From positions 1-47,158 of the IMG/VR virus record IMGVR_UViG_3300028197_000025: a stretch of DNA of 47,158 nt; one strand, 5' to 3'. The DNA comes from a virus. Both the position numbers and the translations under genes were made by a program. The notes under the pieces were generated by a model that was not told the DNA's origin, did no database searches, and saw only the letters and a list, made by a program, of their open reading frames with translations. Of this stretch, positions 21,494-31,590 are shown piece after piece; the stretch's first letter is position 1; every line of letters starts with the position of its first letter.

Positions 21494-22686
21494 TAGTTTA
21501 AATTAATTTTCAATGCAGTGGCAGAAATTTCTTTTGTCGCAAGCATTTGAATCATGCCCAAAGCACCTAATGCTTCAGTTCTAATTGATCCACCCATATT
21601 TTGAAGTAGGATGACATTTGCAGGAATAGAACCTGCCTGAATACCAATACTACCTTGAAGAGAAGTTTGGATAATAGCATCACCTTTTGTTTTTGTATTG
21701 ACAGACCATCCAGTAAGACCAGGGGCAGCAGCAGTGATTTCTGTAAATGAATTACCTAAAGGAATATTTACATAATCCTGAGCATACTGAAGAATAGGAT
21801 CCATGAGTAAATTTGATGTTCTACTACCCATGATCTCATACTTTAATGCTTCTTTAGGCATCTCTAAGAACAACGGTCCAGCTTTTTTAAATGGATTGTT
21901 ATTGACTTTAACTTTCATCTTACCATCAACTTCAATAATATAATCATGACCGACTTTATGCACTAAAGTCCCCACAGTTTCATGTGTGGTAATATGTGCT
22001 CCTGGTCCTAATGCGGCAGGTTCTAAAATGTTTAATTTTTGTTCTTGTAATACCTCACCATAGTTCTCTTCTAATTTAGAACCAGTTACAACTTCCTTAT
22101 AGTCAGAAGTAGAAAGTTCATACTTACCAGTAGAGATGCTTAATTTACCGCTACCGACTGATTTAGATGGTCCAAATGGTACAGGATCCTGACTACCAGT
22201 GTTTAAACTAATCTGTTCTGCTGCCTTCATTTTAATGCTACCACCAGCATTCAATTCAATGTCCTTAGCAGCAGTAATGATAACGCCACCTTTTCCATTT
22301 CCTTGAATTAAAACATCACCGGTTCCAAAAATTTCTACACTTTTTTCTTCATCACTACCAGCTTCCCCACCACCAGTTACTGAATGACCCTTAGCACTAA
22401 GCATAATATCATGCTCAGACGTAAAATGCATATATCCAGATGATGTAACATCAAGATAACCTTGATTAGGTGTTAACTCTGCACTATGTGCAATCAGAAG
22501 AACAGCACCATTCTCTTGCCAACGAATCATTGATCCGCGATAATGACGCATCTCATAGTTTGAATCTCCACCTCCACTAGTCTCACTGATTTTAAAAGAA
22601 CCATTAGTGATCTTCTGAACGACCTCATTTAATTCTGATCTAGTTTGAGAAGCACCTGTTTCTATGGACTGTTTATTTTCTAACAT
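21493..22686 (-). CDS. beta-helical baseplate spike-like protein (gp5 C-terminal type)
   Basis: 397 residues. Repeats such as DVLIQGNGKGGVIITAAKDI and ELNAGGSIKMKAAEQISLNT show the short-strand ladder of T4 gp5 C-terminal and VgrG prisms. A region near 240-265 (VGTLVHKVGHDYIIEVDGK) is gp5-like too. In T4 this is part of gp5; here it is a separate gene next to the OB-fold hub. It likely trimerises as the membrane-piercing needle. The last 60 residues look beta with Gly and Ala. Confidence 0.72.
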   Translation of the reverse strand: MLENKQSIETGASQTRSELNEVVQKITNGSFKISETSGGGDSNYEMRHYRGSMIRWQENGAVLLIAHSAELTPNQGYLDVTSSGYMHFTSEHDIMLSAKGHSVTGGGEAGSDEEKSVEIFGTGDVLIQGNGKGGVIITAAKDIELNAGGSIKMKAAEQISLNTGSQDPVPFGPSKSVGSGKLSISTGKYELSTSDYKEVVTGSKLEENYGEVLQEQKLNILEPAALGPGAHITTHETVGTLVHKVGHDYIIEVDGKMKVKVNNNPFKKAGPLFLEMPKEALKYEIMGSRTSNLLMDPILQYAQDYVNIPLGNSFTEITAAAPGLTGWSVNTKTKGDAIIQTSLQGSIGIQAGSIPANVILLQNMGGSIRTEALGALGMIQMLATKEISATALKINLN

Positions 22687-22690
22687 AATT

Positions 22691-25600
22691 TTATGGGCAA
22701 TCTACGATGCTTACAGTTCCGACTTTGCTTTCATTATATTTATTGACGACATTCAAGTAACGATCAGAGACTTGATCACATGGTACATAGTTTACCACAG
22801 ATTTTGCATATGCACCAATACCGCCAGCACCATCAATATAAATCCTTGGAATTCTATCATAAACGATATCTTTAGGGTTGGTAATTCTAATCTCTACTAC
22901 TCTACCATTTTCATCAATCGCTGCAACAGCAATATTGGGATCACCATCCACAAAAACTGTGGGAGATGATTTAAAATATCTCCCAGGATTTTGAATCACA
23001 ATAGAAGTTAAAATACCACAAAGATTAGGTTCAGAAGCAGCATATCCTGTACCAGGAGACATAATAATAATGTCAGTTAGATTCCCGTCATCATCAATTT
23101 CTGCCTTCGCGATGGCACCAAAACCTAATCCGCTGATCGGAACAAGAGGAGGTTGTTTATATCTTGGAGTAATGGGTCGGGGGAATGAGACAACACCACC
23201 ACCAGGACCTATGACAATAGGAATTGATATAATACCAGGATCGGTATGCGGGATAATAACTTTAATTGGATCTCCACTAGGATTTGGAAGACCTACTCCA
23301 ATAGGAACATCATCATCAGGTTCTGGAATTACGGGTTGATCAATATCATCTGGAGGAACTTCTGGAGATGGTTCAACACAAAGACCAGTGGTTGCTGATA
23401 TTGCCGTCTGAGGATTAGGTGCGGTATTAGGATAGGTAATAGTGTTACCATCACTCAGAGTTCCTGGAGGAGCACAATTTACTGTGCTAAGATAAACATT
23501 ACTCTTAGTCACACCAATATAAATGTTATCTGTTGTTTTATTCAATACAGGAGTAATAGTAGACTGTGTTACTGGTGTTGCAGTGATCTGACAACGATAG
23601 TATTCCTCATCACAAATTAAGTAAGAGACAGGGTCAATTAAGAGTTCATTTGTAGTAGCACCGGCATATGTAACACTAGCGGATTGTGCCACTGTACTAG
23701 TATCCCAACCATTCAAAGTAACACTTTGACCAGTATTAGAGTCAGTGAACGTGACATCAGATGGTCCATATGTTGTAACTAATTCATTAATAGTTTCATT
23801 TCTAACTCCATTTGCAACATCAGTCCATACTCCATTAGGTTCATATGTTCTCTGCCATTGATACGTGAATGTATATCCAGGGACACTAGCCTTAGAAATA
23901 AATCCTAACTTCAAAGGAATACTTTCCTCTTGAACAATACATGTAGAGGGTAGAGTTGGCAATAAAATTTCAGCATTACATGAAGCAGATGGTTTCTGTG
24001 TCGGTACATAACTAATAACCCCGATTTTAGTGATACCAGCACCAACAGCAGTTCCTCCAGTTGCTCCTGACCCACCTAAGTTTGAAGAAGATCCTTGTGG
24101 TAATAATACATCTTGGAAAAGAACACTAAAATCAAATGTTTGATTGCTATAATTAGGATTAATATTCGTTGGAACTGAGAAAGTTACCGAAGAAACTCCT
24201 GGTCCGAATTTGAGAACTGCAGTACCACCAGTAAAATGTGTACCTGATAACGCTGTATTATCTTGTGTAGTAGCTTTAATCTGAGTTTCTTCGGAAAGAT
24301 TCGGACTGCGAATAACTGTAAAATTAGCTAATTCTCCAGCAATTACACTAACATCGTCTACGATATAATTAATGTTCTGAGTGATCATCTCAGGAGGATT
24401 AGATATAACAGTAGTATCTGGTGCAGGAGCAGGATCTATAACATATTTAATTTTAAGTTGTCTGGTGTTTAATATAGATGATGTAGATGGAGTATTTTTA
24501 TATGGATATTTGCCAAGATCTAAATCTTCAACTGATCTGTATATACTTGCTTGATATGTGACAAAATCCTTCTGTTTATCAGCACTATGGAACTTATCAG
24601 AGGCAATTGTGACTAGAGGTGCCTTGTTTTTAAGAGTTTGAATATTTACAATCTTAGATTTTTCCCCAGCAGCGAAATAAAGTTTTTCAGATTTTACAAT
24701 ATTAGTTGCGATTGGTGGAATGGTTGCACTGTCAGCATATTGATCCTGATCAATATTAGGTCCAAATTCAATATCACCACCAGTATTAACTCCAGGAGTA
24801 ATACCAGCAACTCTTGCAGTATCAGTTGATTTTAAATGAACAGCAAAAATAATTGTCGCAGGTTGATTAGTATTGTTTCTTTTGATTTTAATTTTCTGTA
24901 CTTGACCATTTTGCACCTCACTACCTATAGGTGTCATTACATAAACAGCATCATACTTATCATCAGGTTTACCGATTACCACGCCCGTTGTAGTTGATGG
25001 ACTATAATCATCAACATCATCACCTCCAGGTGGTGGAGGGAAGTTGCCATCATCATCAGGAATTCCTGGATTATCAGGAGTTGTTCTAGAACCACCACCA
25101 GTATTTCCATCGCTAAGATTATTACAGAAGTCAAATACATCTGAAATCTCTGGAGATAGGAGATTCGCTGCAGTAGTAAATGCATTCTTTAAATCTTCAT
25201 TGTTGGCAGAAACACCTGGAACTTTAGCAGTACCTAGATCAACACCTTTTGCAAAGTTTGCTGCTTCAGCGTTAAGTTTTGATGTTTCTTTACCAATAGA
25301 AGCTGATACTCCATCAAGAGCACTTAGACCTGAGTTGAGATTTTTTTTGAGTCCGGTAGTAAGTCCAAATTCACCAGGATTGTTAAATGCATTAATTAAA
25401 TTTTTTGATGCCGCTGTACCACAATCACCAGAACCACCACAACTGATACCCAAGAAGTCAAGAATAGCATTGATTGCTTCTCCTAACATGTCTCCAAATC
25501 CACCAATAATACCTGCAATAGATGAAATTCCTGCCATAATATCATTCATCATCCCAAGAACTTCTCCAAGGACTTCATTTAAAACACCATCTATAAGTGT

Positions 25601-26560
25601 GGTTAAACATCCAAATACACTGCCAATAGCAGAGTCAACCAAAGTGTTCAGTAGATCTTCAATCATATTAGAGAGCATACTCTCAATATCACCAAAGCTA
25701 CAAAAAACACTATTTAAAATTTCTTCAAATACCTCAGTAATTGTTGATGTAATTCCCTTAATAGGGACCATTATCGCCTTAACAAGTGCGTCAATTGCTT
25801 GCCTCACATACTTAGTGACAATTGCCTTAATCCATGCAAGACCACCACGCATGATTCCCATGATACTGGCAAGATATTTTTGAAGATATCCCGTAATAGA
25901 GAACAATTCTCCAGTAACATTATTGACAAACTTTGATCCAATCTTACCATCAGTATCTTGAATGATTTTTAAAAAATCTCCAATCACAGCATTCATTGAG
26001 TTACCAATGCTACCATTCTCACCACATTTATTGGCACCTTTTACATCTTTACCATTCTCCGGGATTCTATCTGAAGCAGTAACAATTTCAAAACAACCAT
26101 TGTTACCCTGAGATGCACTAAACACATTGTTGTGTTTGTTAACAAGAGTCTCTATGACCTTAGGCGCTACTTTTGAAAAAGTGTTTTCATCAGCAAAAAC
26201 TGAGTCCGTTTCTTTATGTGATGATAATATTATAGGATCCCCATAATCGTCAGCATCAAATTTAACTAATACAAAATCTCCTTTTCCGAAAGTTGCTAAT
26301 GCATTATTTGAGATACCTGAATTAACATTCCCGTGAGTAGATTTAAGAGTTGCTGCAATTGGAAGAGCATCCTTTGCTACATGATCTTCTTCGCAGTTCT
26401 GCTCATTGATATCACAATATCCATGAATAGCAGGACATCTAACCTGATAAGTTCCAGGTCTTTGAGTATTAGCGTCAACAATAAACCCAAGAAGGACTGT
26501 ACCTTTCTTACCTAAGTTTGTTCCCTCTATTGAGAGATTTTTACTCCAATCTTGTTCCAT
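22691..26560 (-). CDS. giant gp5-like baseplate hub protein
   Basis: 1289 residues. Residues 20-120 match the gp5 OB-fold (TVLLGFIVDANTQRPGTYQV, FGKGDFVLVKFDADDYGDPI). Residues about 200-345 are unusually hydrophobic helices (GITSTITEVFEEILNSVF, GMMNDIMAGISSIAGIIGGF). A Pro/Asp/Gly linker follows, then beta domains: a Calx-beta-like unit (VSVIAGELANFTVIRSPNLS), an Ig-like unit (YTFTYQWQRTYEPNGVWTD) and C-terminal GxGYxxxP repeats (IIIMSPGTGYAASEP). T4 gp5 is 575 residues and has lysozyme after the OB domain; none is seen here. It should trimerise under gp27 at the baseplate centre. Confidence 0.8.
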   Translation of the reverse strand: MEQDWSKNLSIEGTNLGKKGTVLLGFIVDANTQRPGTYQVRCPAIHGYCDINEQNCEEDHVAKDALPIAATLKSTHGNVNSGISNNALATFGKGDFVLVKFDADDYGDPIILSSHKETDSVFADENTFSKVAPKVIETLVNKHNNVFSASQGNNGCFEIVTASDRIPENGKDVKGANKCGENGSIGNSMNAVIGDFLKIIQDTDGKIGSKFVNNVTGELFSITGYLQKYLASIMGIMRGGLAWIKAIVTKYVRQAIDALVKAIMVPIKGITSTITEVFEEILNSVFCSFGDIESMLSNMIEDLLNTLVDSAIGSVFGCLTTLIDGVLNEVLGEVLGMMNDIMAGISSIAGIIGGFGDMLGEAINAILDFLGISCGGSGDCGTAASKNLINAFNNPGEFGLTTGLKKNLNSGLSALDGVSASIGKETSKLNAEAANFAKGVDLGTAKVPGVSANNEDLKNAFTTAANLLSPEISDVFDFCNNLSDGNTGGGSRTTPDNPGIPDDDGNFPPPPGGDDVDDYSPSTTTGVVIGKPDDKYDAVYVMTPIGSEVQNGQVQKIKIKRNNTNQPATIIFAVHLKSTDTARVAGITPGVNTGGDIEFGPNIDQDQYADSATIPPIATNIVKSEKLYFAAGEKSKIVNIQTLKNKAPLVTIASDKFHSADKQKDFVTYQASIYRSVEDLDLGKYPYKNTPSTSSILNTRQLKIKYVIDPAPAPDTTVISNPPEMITQNINYIVDDVSVIAGELANFTVIRSPNLSEETQIKATTQDNTALSGTHFTGGTAVLKFGPGVSSVTFSVPTNINPNYSNQTFDFSVLFQDVLLPQGSSSNLGGSGATGGTAVGAGITKIGVISYVPTQKPSASCNAEILLPTLPSTCIVQEESIPLKLGFISKASVPGYTFTYQWQRTYEPNGVWTDVANGVRNETINELVTTYGPSDVTFTDSNTGQSVTLNGWDTSTVAQSASVTYAGATTNELLIDPVSYLICDEEYYRCQITATPVTQSTITPVLNKTTDNIYIGVTKSNVYLSTVNCAPPGTLSDGNTITYPNTAPNPQTAISATTGLCVEPSPEVPPDDIDQPVIPEPDDDVPIGVGLPNPSGDPIKVIIPHTDPGIISIPIVIGPGGGVVSFPRPITPRYKQPPLVPISGLGFGAIAKAEIDDDGNLTDIIIMSPGTGYAASEPNLCGILTSIVIQNPGRYFKSSPTVFVDGDPNIAVAAIDENGRVVEIRITNPKDIVYDRIPRIYIDGAGGIGAYAKSVVNYVPCDQVSDRYLNVVNKYNESKVGTVSIVDCP

Positions 26561-26561
26561 A

Positions 26562-27935
26562 TTAGGAATTTATTAGTTTACAAAGTTCCAGATGTGTGTA
26601 TACATGTTGAATCTCTTCAACTTTATGATTTAACTGCGTAATCAAATAGTATCCTGAATATTTAGGACTAATTTCAGGTTCCTTACCACTGTCAGCTTTA
26701 ATTTCAGGAAACTCTAAGTATACATGATCACCCACACGAAGTGATAGATTTCCCGGTATTCTCATTGATGCTCTCTTTTGCTTGAGCAATGCTAATGTTG
26801 CTGGATAATTCAGTGATGTAAGAACAGGAGACGTAGGTTCATTATCTAATGCAGATGGATCGCATACTCTATAAAATTCAGTTTGATATTCTGATTGATC
26901 TGTAATAATGATATCAGTAAGTTGTCCATCCGATGCTGCTTTAAGACATGGATCTACAGAAGATTCTGATGGAAGTTTCTCTATACGTTTAAACTTATTT
27001 CTAGCAACATCCAATAGACGATGTTCCTTTTTACCTCTTTTGCCCGAAGCAATTTCTTCTAATAATCCTGACTGACTACCACTATCATAAAAACTAAAGG
27101 TCAGAATAGTATATGCTGCATCTTTACCATCACTAGTACTAGTATTATTAGGACGAACAGTATATGCACCATGAGACTGATTATAGTTTGATGCTTGAGT
27201 CATCAAATTATAAATTGAATTAAACCTATACGTGTCATATGTCTCATAAAAAACATATCCGGTTGCTCTAGTTTCTTGTTTGCCACTACCAGTATTTGTA
27301 CTTTTAGGTGTTGCTTTTCCGCATATATGATTGATAAATTGATATGTTTTCTTACCATTACCCATAATTTTAGCAACAGGTTCTGTCATTTCTGTGCTAA
27401 TATCAGCTGATTTAGCAGTTTTAATATATTTACCCATCACCATGTCAATCGCAGTGTTATAATCAACTTTAGTAGTCTTATCAGGAGGGAGGGCAGATTT
27501 TACTGTAGTATTAAAAGCAACAATAGCATCTTTGTTGATTAACTCTAATGTATAACTTTTTTTCTTACCCTTTACATTTTGAGAAATCACTCTATTCACA
27601 TAAAAACAATTAGACCCTGCAAAGATCATTGTAGTTATTTGTCTTTCCCAATCACTCCCAGCCGCAGGATCATGTAGTTCAATCTCAACAGGGCAAAATT
27701 GTCTAATCCCACAGTTATTGAATGCTGCATCAACTCTACCCGCAGAGTCAAGAATCGTAAGTCTTGCCCTCAGAAAAGACTCATGAATTGATTCAAAATA
27801 GTTGAATGAAATAATCTCAGGAAATTCAACAGATTCTCCTGTCGGAGAAATTCCTGCTAAGGTATCCGCTTCAGGAATATTATAAAATTTACCCGATATA
27901 GATTTAATTTTGTTTGGTTCTGTTGCAGACGACAT
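26562..27935 (-). CDS. gp27-like baseplate hub protein
   Basis: 457 residues. The N-terminal part (EFPEIISFNYFESIHESFLR, ARLTILDSAGRVDAAFNNCG) and the later RIPGNLSLRVGDHVYLEFPE segment match the gpD/gp27 hub fold, which forms a torus linking tail tube and gp5. T4 gp27 is 391 residues. It overlaps the tail-lysozyme gene by one base. The central LEEIASGKRGKKEHRLLDVA region is more variable. Confidence 0.82.
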   Translation of the reverse strand: MSSATEPNKIKSISGKFYNIPEADTLAGISPTGESVEFPEIISFNYFESIHESFLRARLTILDSAGRVDAAFNNCGIRQFCPVEIELHDPAAGSDWERQITTMIFAGSNCFYVNRVISQNVKGKKKSYTLELINKDAIVAFNTTVKSALPPDKTTKVDYNTAIDMVMGKYIKTAKSADISTEMTEPVAKIMGNGKKTYQFINHICGKATPKSTNTGSGKQETRATGYVFYETYDTYRFNSIYNLMTQASNYNQSHGAYTVRPNNTSTSDGKDAAYTILTFSFYDSGSQSGLLEEIASGKRGKKEHRLLDVARNKFKRIEKLPSESSVDPCLKAASDGQLTDIIITDQSEYQTEFYRVCDPSALDNEPTSPVLTSLNYPATLALLKQKRASMRIPGNLSLRVGDHVYLEFPEIKADSGKEPEISPKYSGYYLITQLNHKVEEIQHVYTHLELCKLINS

Positions 27936-29620
27936 TATTCCTCGGTTGCGTAAATATCTTGTGTGAGCAGAATAATTGGCGGACCAAAGACATTTTCAGT
28001 CCTCTGTGCCACAGTATCTATATTAGATACTTGTTTGGGTGATGAGAAAATAGAAGGTACTATAGTGCTTTGAATGGTACTATGTGCTTCAGAAAATACC
28101 TCACTTATGGGACCCGATGCTAACGAGGGATCATATTTACTAATTATAGCACTCTTTACATCAATCGGGGTGTCCATTTTCATATCAGGATTATATGACG
28201 ATTTTTGATCAGGAGATTTAGGTATAGATGTCCTATTAATTGAAGTTATATTATTCTGAATCTGAATAGGAGACCTTGCTTTCGTTTCTTGACTATACTT
28301 TCTTTCAAAAATTTCTTCAATCTTTCTAAATGGTTCTTTGAACAGAATGTTCAGAACTTCTTTACCAATAGGTCTCTCTGTTGGAATAACAACAACTGGT
28401 TCTCCAACTTCAGCAACATCAACGATAGTAGGTCTATCAATTATCAAATCGCCAATACTCTTTGTGGGGTCATTGTAAATGATTGGAGTGTCAAGTAATT
28501 GCGGAATAAGAATGGCACCCGCTGCTTCTTTCTGAAGACCATTATAAACACTAGATGCAGAGTCAAGACGACGCTGAAGAAAATCAGGTCCATGCATGTC
28601 AAAGTAAGGTTGAAGATCTCCACCAGCTTCATATATTGTGGTGAATACTTCTGTTGCTTCTGCAACATCACTAGTATCTTTCAATTCTTCCATCATGCCG
28701 GGAAATAATTTACCTAATTCCCAATCAAATGCCCTTAGGTTGTCTGAATTTGTCCATGGTCGGTCAGTTACCCCAATAGCATTAGCAACTTGATCTAATC
28801 TTCCTCCAGGTGCCATGTTAGTCCATTGAGCCCATCCATAACCAACCCTGCTAGATCCAATAGGAGGTGGTCCAAAGTCACCATATTGAGCAGCATAAGA
28901 ATCTTCAATATCATCGGGTCTACCTTTACCCATACCCTCATTCATCCAAACACCAACAATTGCTGATGCTTGATAATCCTCAAGGTCATACTTTCGCATC
29001 AGATAGCCAGCGATTTTTGTGTAGTCAGCATCTGCGGGTGGCATGTCAGGATCATATACACGACTAGCCGCATAACCTAATCCCCCAGCAGCGATTAGCG
29101 CCGTAGCAGCAACAGCAAGATTATTTGATTTCTCATCATCAGACTTCTTATTATCTTTTCTTTCATTTACTTTCTCCAGGAGTTTTTCAGTAATCTTTAA
29201 CTTCCTAGTCTGAATTTCTTGCTCAAACAGTTTATCAGCAACTATCTTATGATAATTTACTCTTCTGATATTATCTAATACTTTGATTAAATTGCCGATA
29301 AGACCATTAAATCTCTCTAATAAGTAAGTCCAATCATTGATATCTTCATCAGCGACAATCATTTCTAACTGAGATTTTGCTAGAATATAATTTTTCTCCT
29401 CATACTCTAGTTCCAGTAACCACGGAGGAACAATAGGACTAAACATACCAACAACATTTCTCAACTTACTCTGCTGTTTCTTAGCAGGAATAATTTCAGT
29501 TAATGCCTTAATCTTCGGTGGTTTTGCATCACCAACTATGGGAGTCTTTGCTGATGCCTCATCCCATTCATTGAGATCATAGTCATCACCCTCTATAAGT
29601 TTTATTAGTGCTTTAATCAT
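27935..29620 (-). CDS. tail-associated protein with phage tail lysozyme domain
   Basis: 561 residues. Residues 50-160 are coiled-coil-like; 165-190 is a hydrophobic segment (NLAVAATALIAAGGLGYAAS). Residues about 200-362 match the phage_tail_lysozyme domain (AGYLMRKYDLEDYQASAIVG then WMNEG, with Glu about 228 as catalytic acid, and GYGWAQWT). The remainder is disordered. It probably digests peptidoglycan during DNA entry. Architecture, coiled coil-hydrophobic-enzyme-disordered tail, is shared with the 656-residue protein upstream in the operon. Confidence 0.82.
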   Translation of the reverse strand: MIKALIKLIEGDDYDLNEWDEASAKTPIVGDAKPPKIKALTEIIPAKKQQSKLRNVVGMFSPIVPPWLLELEYEEKNYILAKSQLEMIVADEDINDWTYLLERFNGLIGNLIKVLDNIRRVNYHKIVADKLFEQEIQTRKLKITEKLLEKVNERKDNKKSDDEKSNNLAVAATALIAAGGLGYAASRVYDPDMPPADADYTKIAGYLMRKYDLEDYQASAIVGVWMNEGMGKGRPDDIEDSYAAQYGDFGPPPIGSSRVGYGWAQWTNMAPGGRLDQVANAIGVTDRPWTNSDNLRAFDWELGKLFPGMMEELKDTSDVAEATEVFTTIYEAGGDLQPYFDMHGPDFLQRRLDSASSVYNGLQKEAAGAILIPQLLDTPIIYNDPTKSIGDLIIDRPTIVDVAEVGEPVVVIPTERPIGKEVLNILFKEPFRKIEEIFERKYSQETKARSPIQIQNNITSINRTSIPKSPDQKSSYNPDMKMDTPIDVKSAIISKYDPSLASGPISEVFSEAHSTIQSTIVPSIFSSPKQVSNIDTVAQRTENVFGPPIILLTQDIYATEE

Positions 29621-31587
29621 GCCTCTTGGTAATAAACTGTGGGTTTGAATAATGCAACTATACTACTCTTAGAATTGCCGAATGAGAACTCTTCTTGAGT
29701 TTCACTAGCAATTTCCATTTGATTACTATCTGGTATACTATTTAACGATGATTGATCACCATATTTACCTGGATTGAAAAACTTATCAATAGTAAGATCT
29801 GGAATAAATGGCATCCCAGCACCAACCTTACCAGCACCAACTTTCTTTTCTCCAACAATACCAGGACCAACAATCTGCAGGGGACCAGATCTTAAAAGCA
29901 TCTTCTCAATCTTCTCTCTAGTAGGAAGTCCTCTATCATTTTGTTCAGATGCTTCCCTAAGATTTCCCTCTTCTATAGCCTTACTAAAGTCAGGAGCACT
30001 ATACCAGAAGTATGGTTGGTTAAATCCATATAAGATGACACCAGCCTGCTGTTCAGGCGTGAAATACTTAAATTTTGGAAAATGTTTTGTATCTAAGAAA
30101 TTGTCATGATAATCCCTAACTTGATATTCAAGTAACTCATCAGCTTCCTTTTTGGTCATTGTCATACCAGGAAATACTGCCCTATTACCTTTAGTTATTT
30201 CGTCAAGGAATGTGAATCCCCAACCGATAGTAGTTCTATCATTAGCAACTCCAGTCTCATAAGCATGGAACACCGTACTATCAGTAATATTCTTATACCT
30301 TGGTGAAGATGGTTTCACCCACTTATTTCCATTAGGAGATAATGAAGAGATTCCTTCCTCTTCCTTAATCCACTCAATACCCTTAGCAATTCCACCTTCA
30401 CCCATCATATTTTGACTAAACCCAGATTGTCCCTCAACACCAAGATCAGTAAGACTCTTCGCAATATAATACTCAGGAAGAATGGATTTAATCTTTTCCT
30501 TCATCATCAGTTCAGCAAAGATTTGCATCTGACTCATTGGAACCACAAATTCAGGACCAGCTTCACCAACCATAATTTTACTAAGATTAATACCCCCCTC
30601 AGATTCCATATCAGGTTGATTATCACGAGTCCATTGTGCAGGATCAACCATGTTTCCATTCATAAGAACATTCCAATGTAAGTGAGGTCCGCTGCTTCTT
30701 CCAGTGTTTCCAAGTTCACCGATTTTAGTACCTGCTTTAACTTGATCATCAATCTCAACGGTCATACTATCTAAGTGAGCAAAGTCCATCTCAATCTCAC
30801 CAGCTCTCACAGTGACCATTTTTCCATATCCACTGACAACGTTAGAGCGAGTAATCACACCAGTGATTGGAGTAATAATGGGAGTTCCTACTACACCTGC
30901 AATATCAATACCCCCATGAAGTCTAGTTGCACCGCCCATGGTTCTTTGACCATAACCAGATGTAAATACTAACCCTTTAGTTCCTTTAGGAAAAGGAATC
31001 CATGCTGGTCTTGAACCAAGGTTTTGACCTTGACCCATAGTATAATCTTTTTTCCCAGCAATATCTTTAAATACTTTCTTATTAGTAAATAAGTTAGTAA
31101 CTGAGGTAACTGCTGTATCTGCTAGATCTAATCCATATGCAGTTGCTACTGCCAGAAGTAAACTAGTATCATCAAGAGTAGCACCAGATGTTCTAGATCT
31201 CGCACTCTTAGATAATCTTTTAAAGGTTCTCTTTGATCTTTGTGTTCTTACCTTCTGTTCACTTTCTTCAGAAGCATAGATAGACTTTTTTTGTGAAATA
31301 GCTATCTTATAAGACTCTGCAAGTTGACCCAGAAAACTTTGCAGAGAATCTAGATATGAACTAGTTCTATTAAAAAACTTATTGAGTGGATTAGTTTCTT
31401 TATTCTGTACTACAAGTCGCTTTACTTGAGTCTCAGGAACAATTTGCTGCTGTTCACTAAAATCAGTATTAATAATATATGATGCACTTGCTTCGCGAAC
31501 AGGAGTGATTTCATTGCCAATGACAAAATACTCGGGGGATGATGCCTCCGAGTTAGATGGAACTATTTTTGTCTTTGCTTCAATCAT
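29617..31587 (-). CDS. tail protein with M23 endopeptidase and GH24 lysozyme domains
   Basis: 656 residues. M23: RLHGGIDIAG (H224, D228), FAHLD (H271) and GPHLHW (H302, H304) are the LytM/lysostaphin zinc and catalytic residues. GH24 lysozyme: IEWIKEEEG (about 404-412) and ETGVANDRTTIGWGF (444-458), then the helical lobe (TPEQQAGVILYGFNQPYFWY). The N-terminal 175 residues are coiled-coil and basic, with a hydrophobic segment near 143-165. One virion protein thus cuts both peptide cross-links and glycan strands. GH24 is the domain T4 carries in gp5. Confidence 0.88.
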   Translation of the reverse strand: MIEAKTKIVPSNSEASSPEYFVIGNEITPVREASASYIINTDFSEQQQIVPETQVKRLVVQNKETNPLNKFFNRTSSYLDSLQSFLGQLAESYKIAISQKKSIYASEESEQKVRTQRSKRTFKRLSKSARSRTSGATLDDTSLLLAVATAYGLDLADTAVTSVTNLFTNKKVFKDIAGKKDYTMGQGQNLGSRPAWIPFPKGTKGLVFTSGYGQRTMGGATRLHGGIDIAGVVGTPIITPITGVITRSNVVSGYGKMVTVRAGEIEMDFAHLDSMTVEIDDQVKAGTKIGELGNTGRSSGPHLHWNVLMNGNMVDPAQWTRDNQPDMESEGGINLSKIMVGEAGPEFVVPMSQMQIFAELMMKEKIKSILPEYYIAKSLTDLGVEGQSGFSQNMMGEGGIAKGIEWIKEEEGISSLSPNGNKWVKPSSPRYKNITDSTVFHAYETGVANDRTTIGWGFTFLDEITKGNRAVFPGMTMTKKEADELLEYQVRDYHDNFLDTKHFPKFKYFTPEQQAGVILYGFNQPYFWYSAPDFSKAIEEGNLREASEQNDRGLPTREKIEKMLLRSGPLQIVGPGIVGEKKVGAGKVGAGMPFIPDLTIDKFFNPGKYGDQSSLNSIPDSNQMEIASETQEEFSFGNSKSSIVALFKPTVYYQEA

Positions 31588-31590
31588 TTA

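Noticed and set aside
25044-25883. 279-residue open frame on the plus strand
   Set aside because: It lies opposite the giant hub gene and is an antisense shadow; the translation is Ser/Pro-rich without domain character or ribosome binding site.
28006-28016. Further TGTGCCAC match within the tail lysozyme gene
   Set aside because: Only the 8-mer matches, without the AACTGG arm or hairpin; likely chance in coding sequence.
30412-30681. 89-residue plus-strand open frame
   Set aside because: Antisense to the M23/GH24 protein, which has clear catalytic motifs in this stretch.
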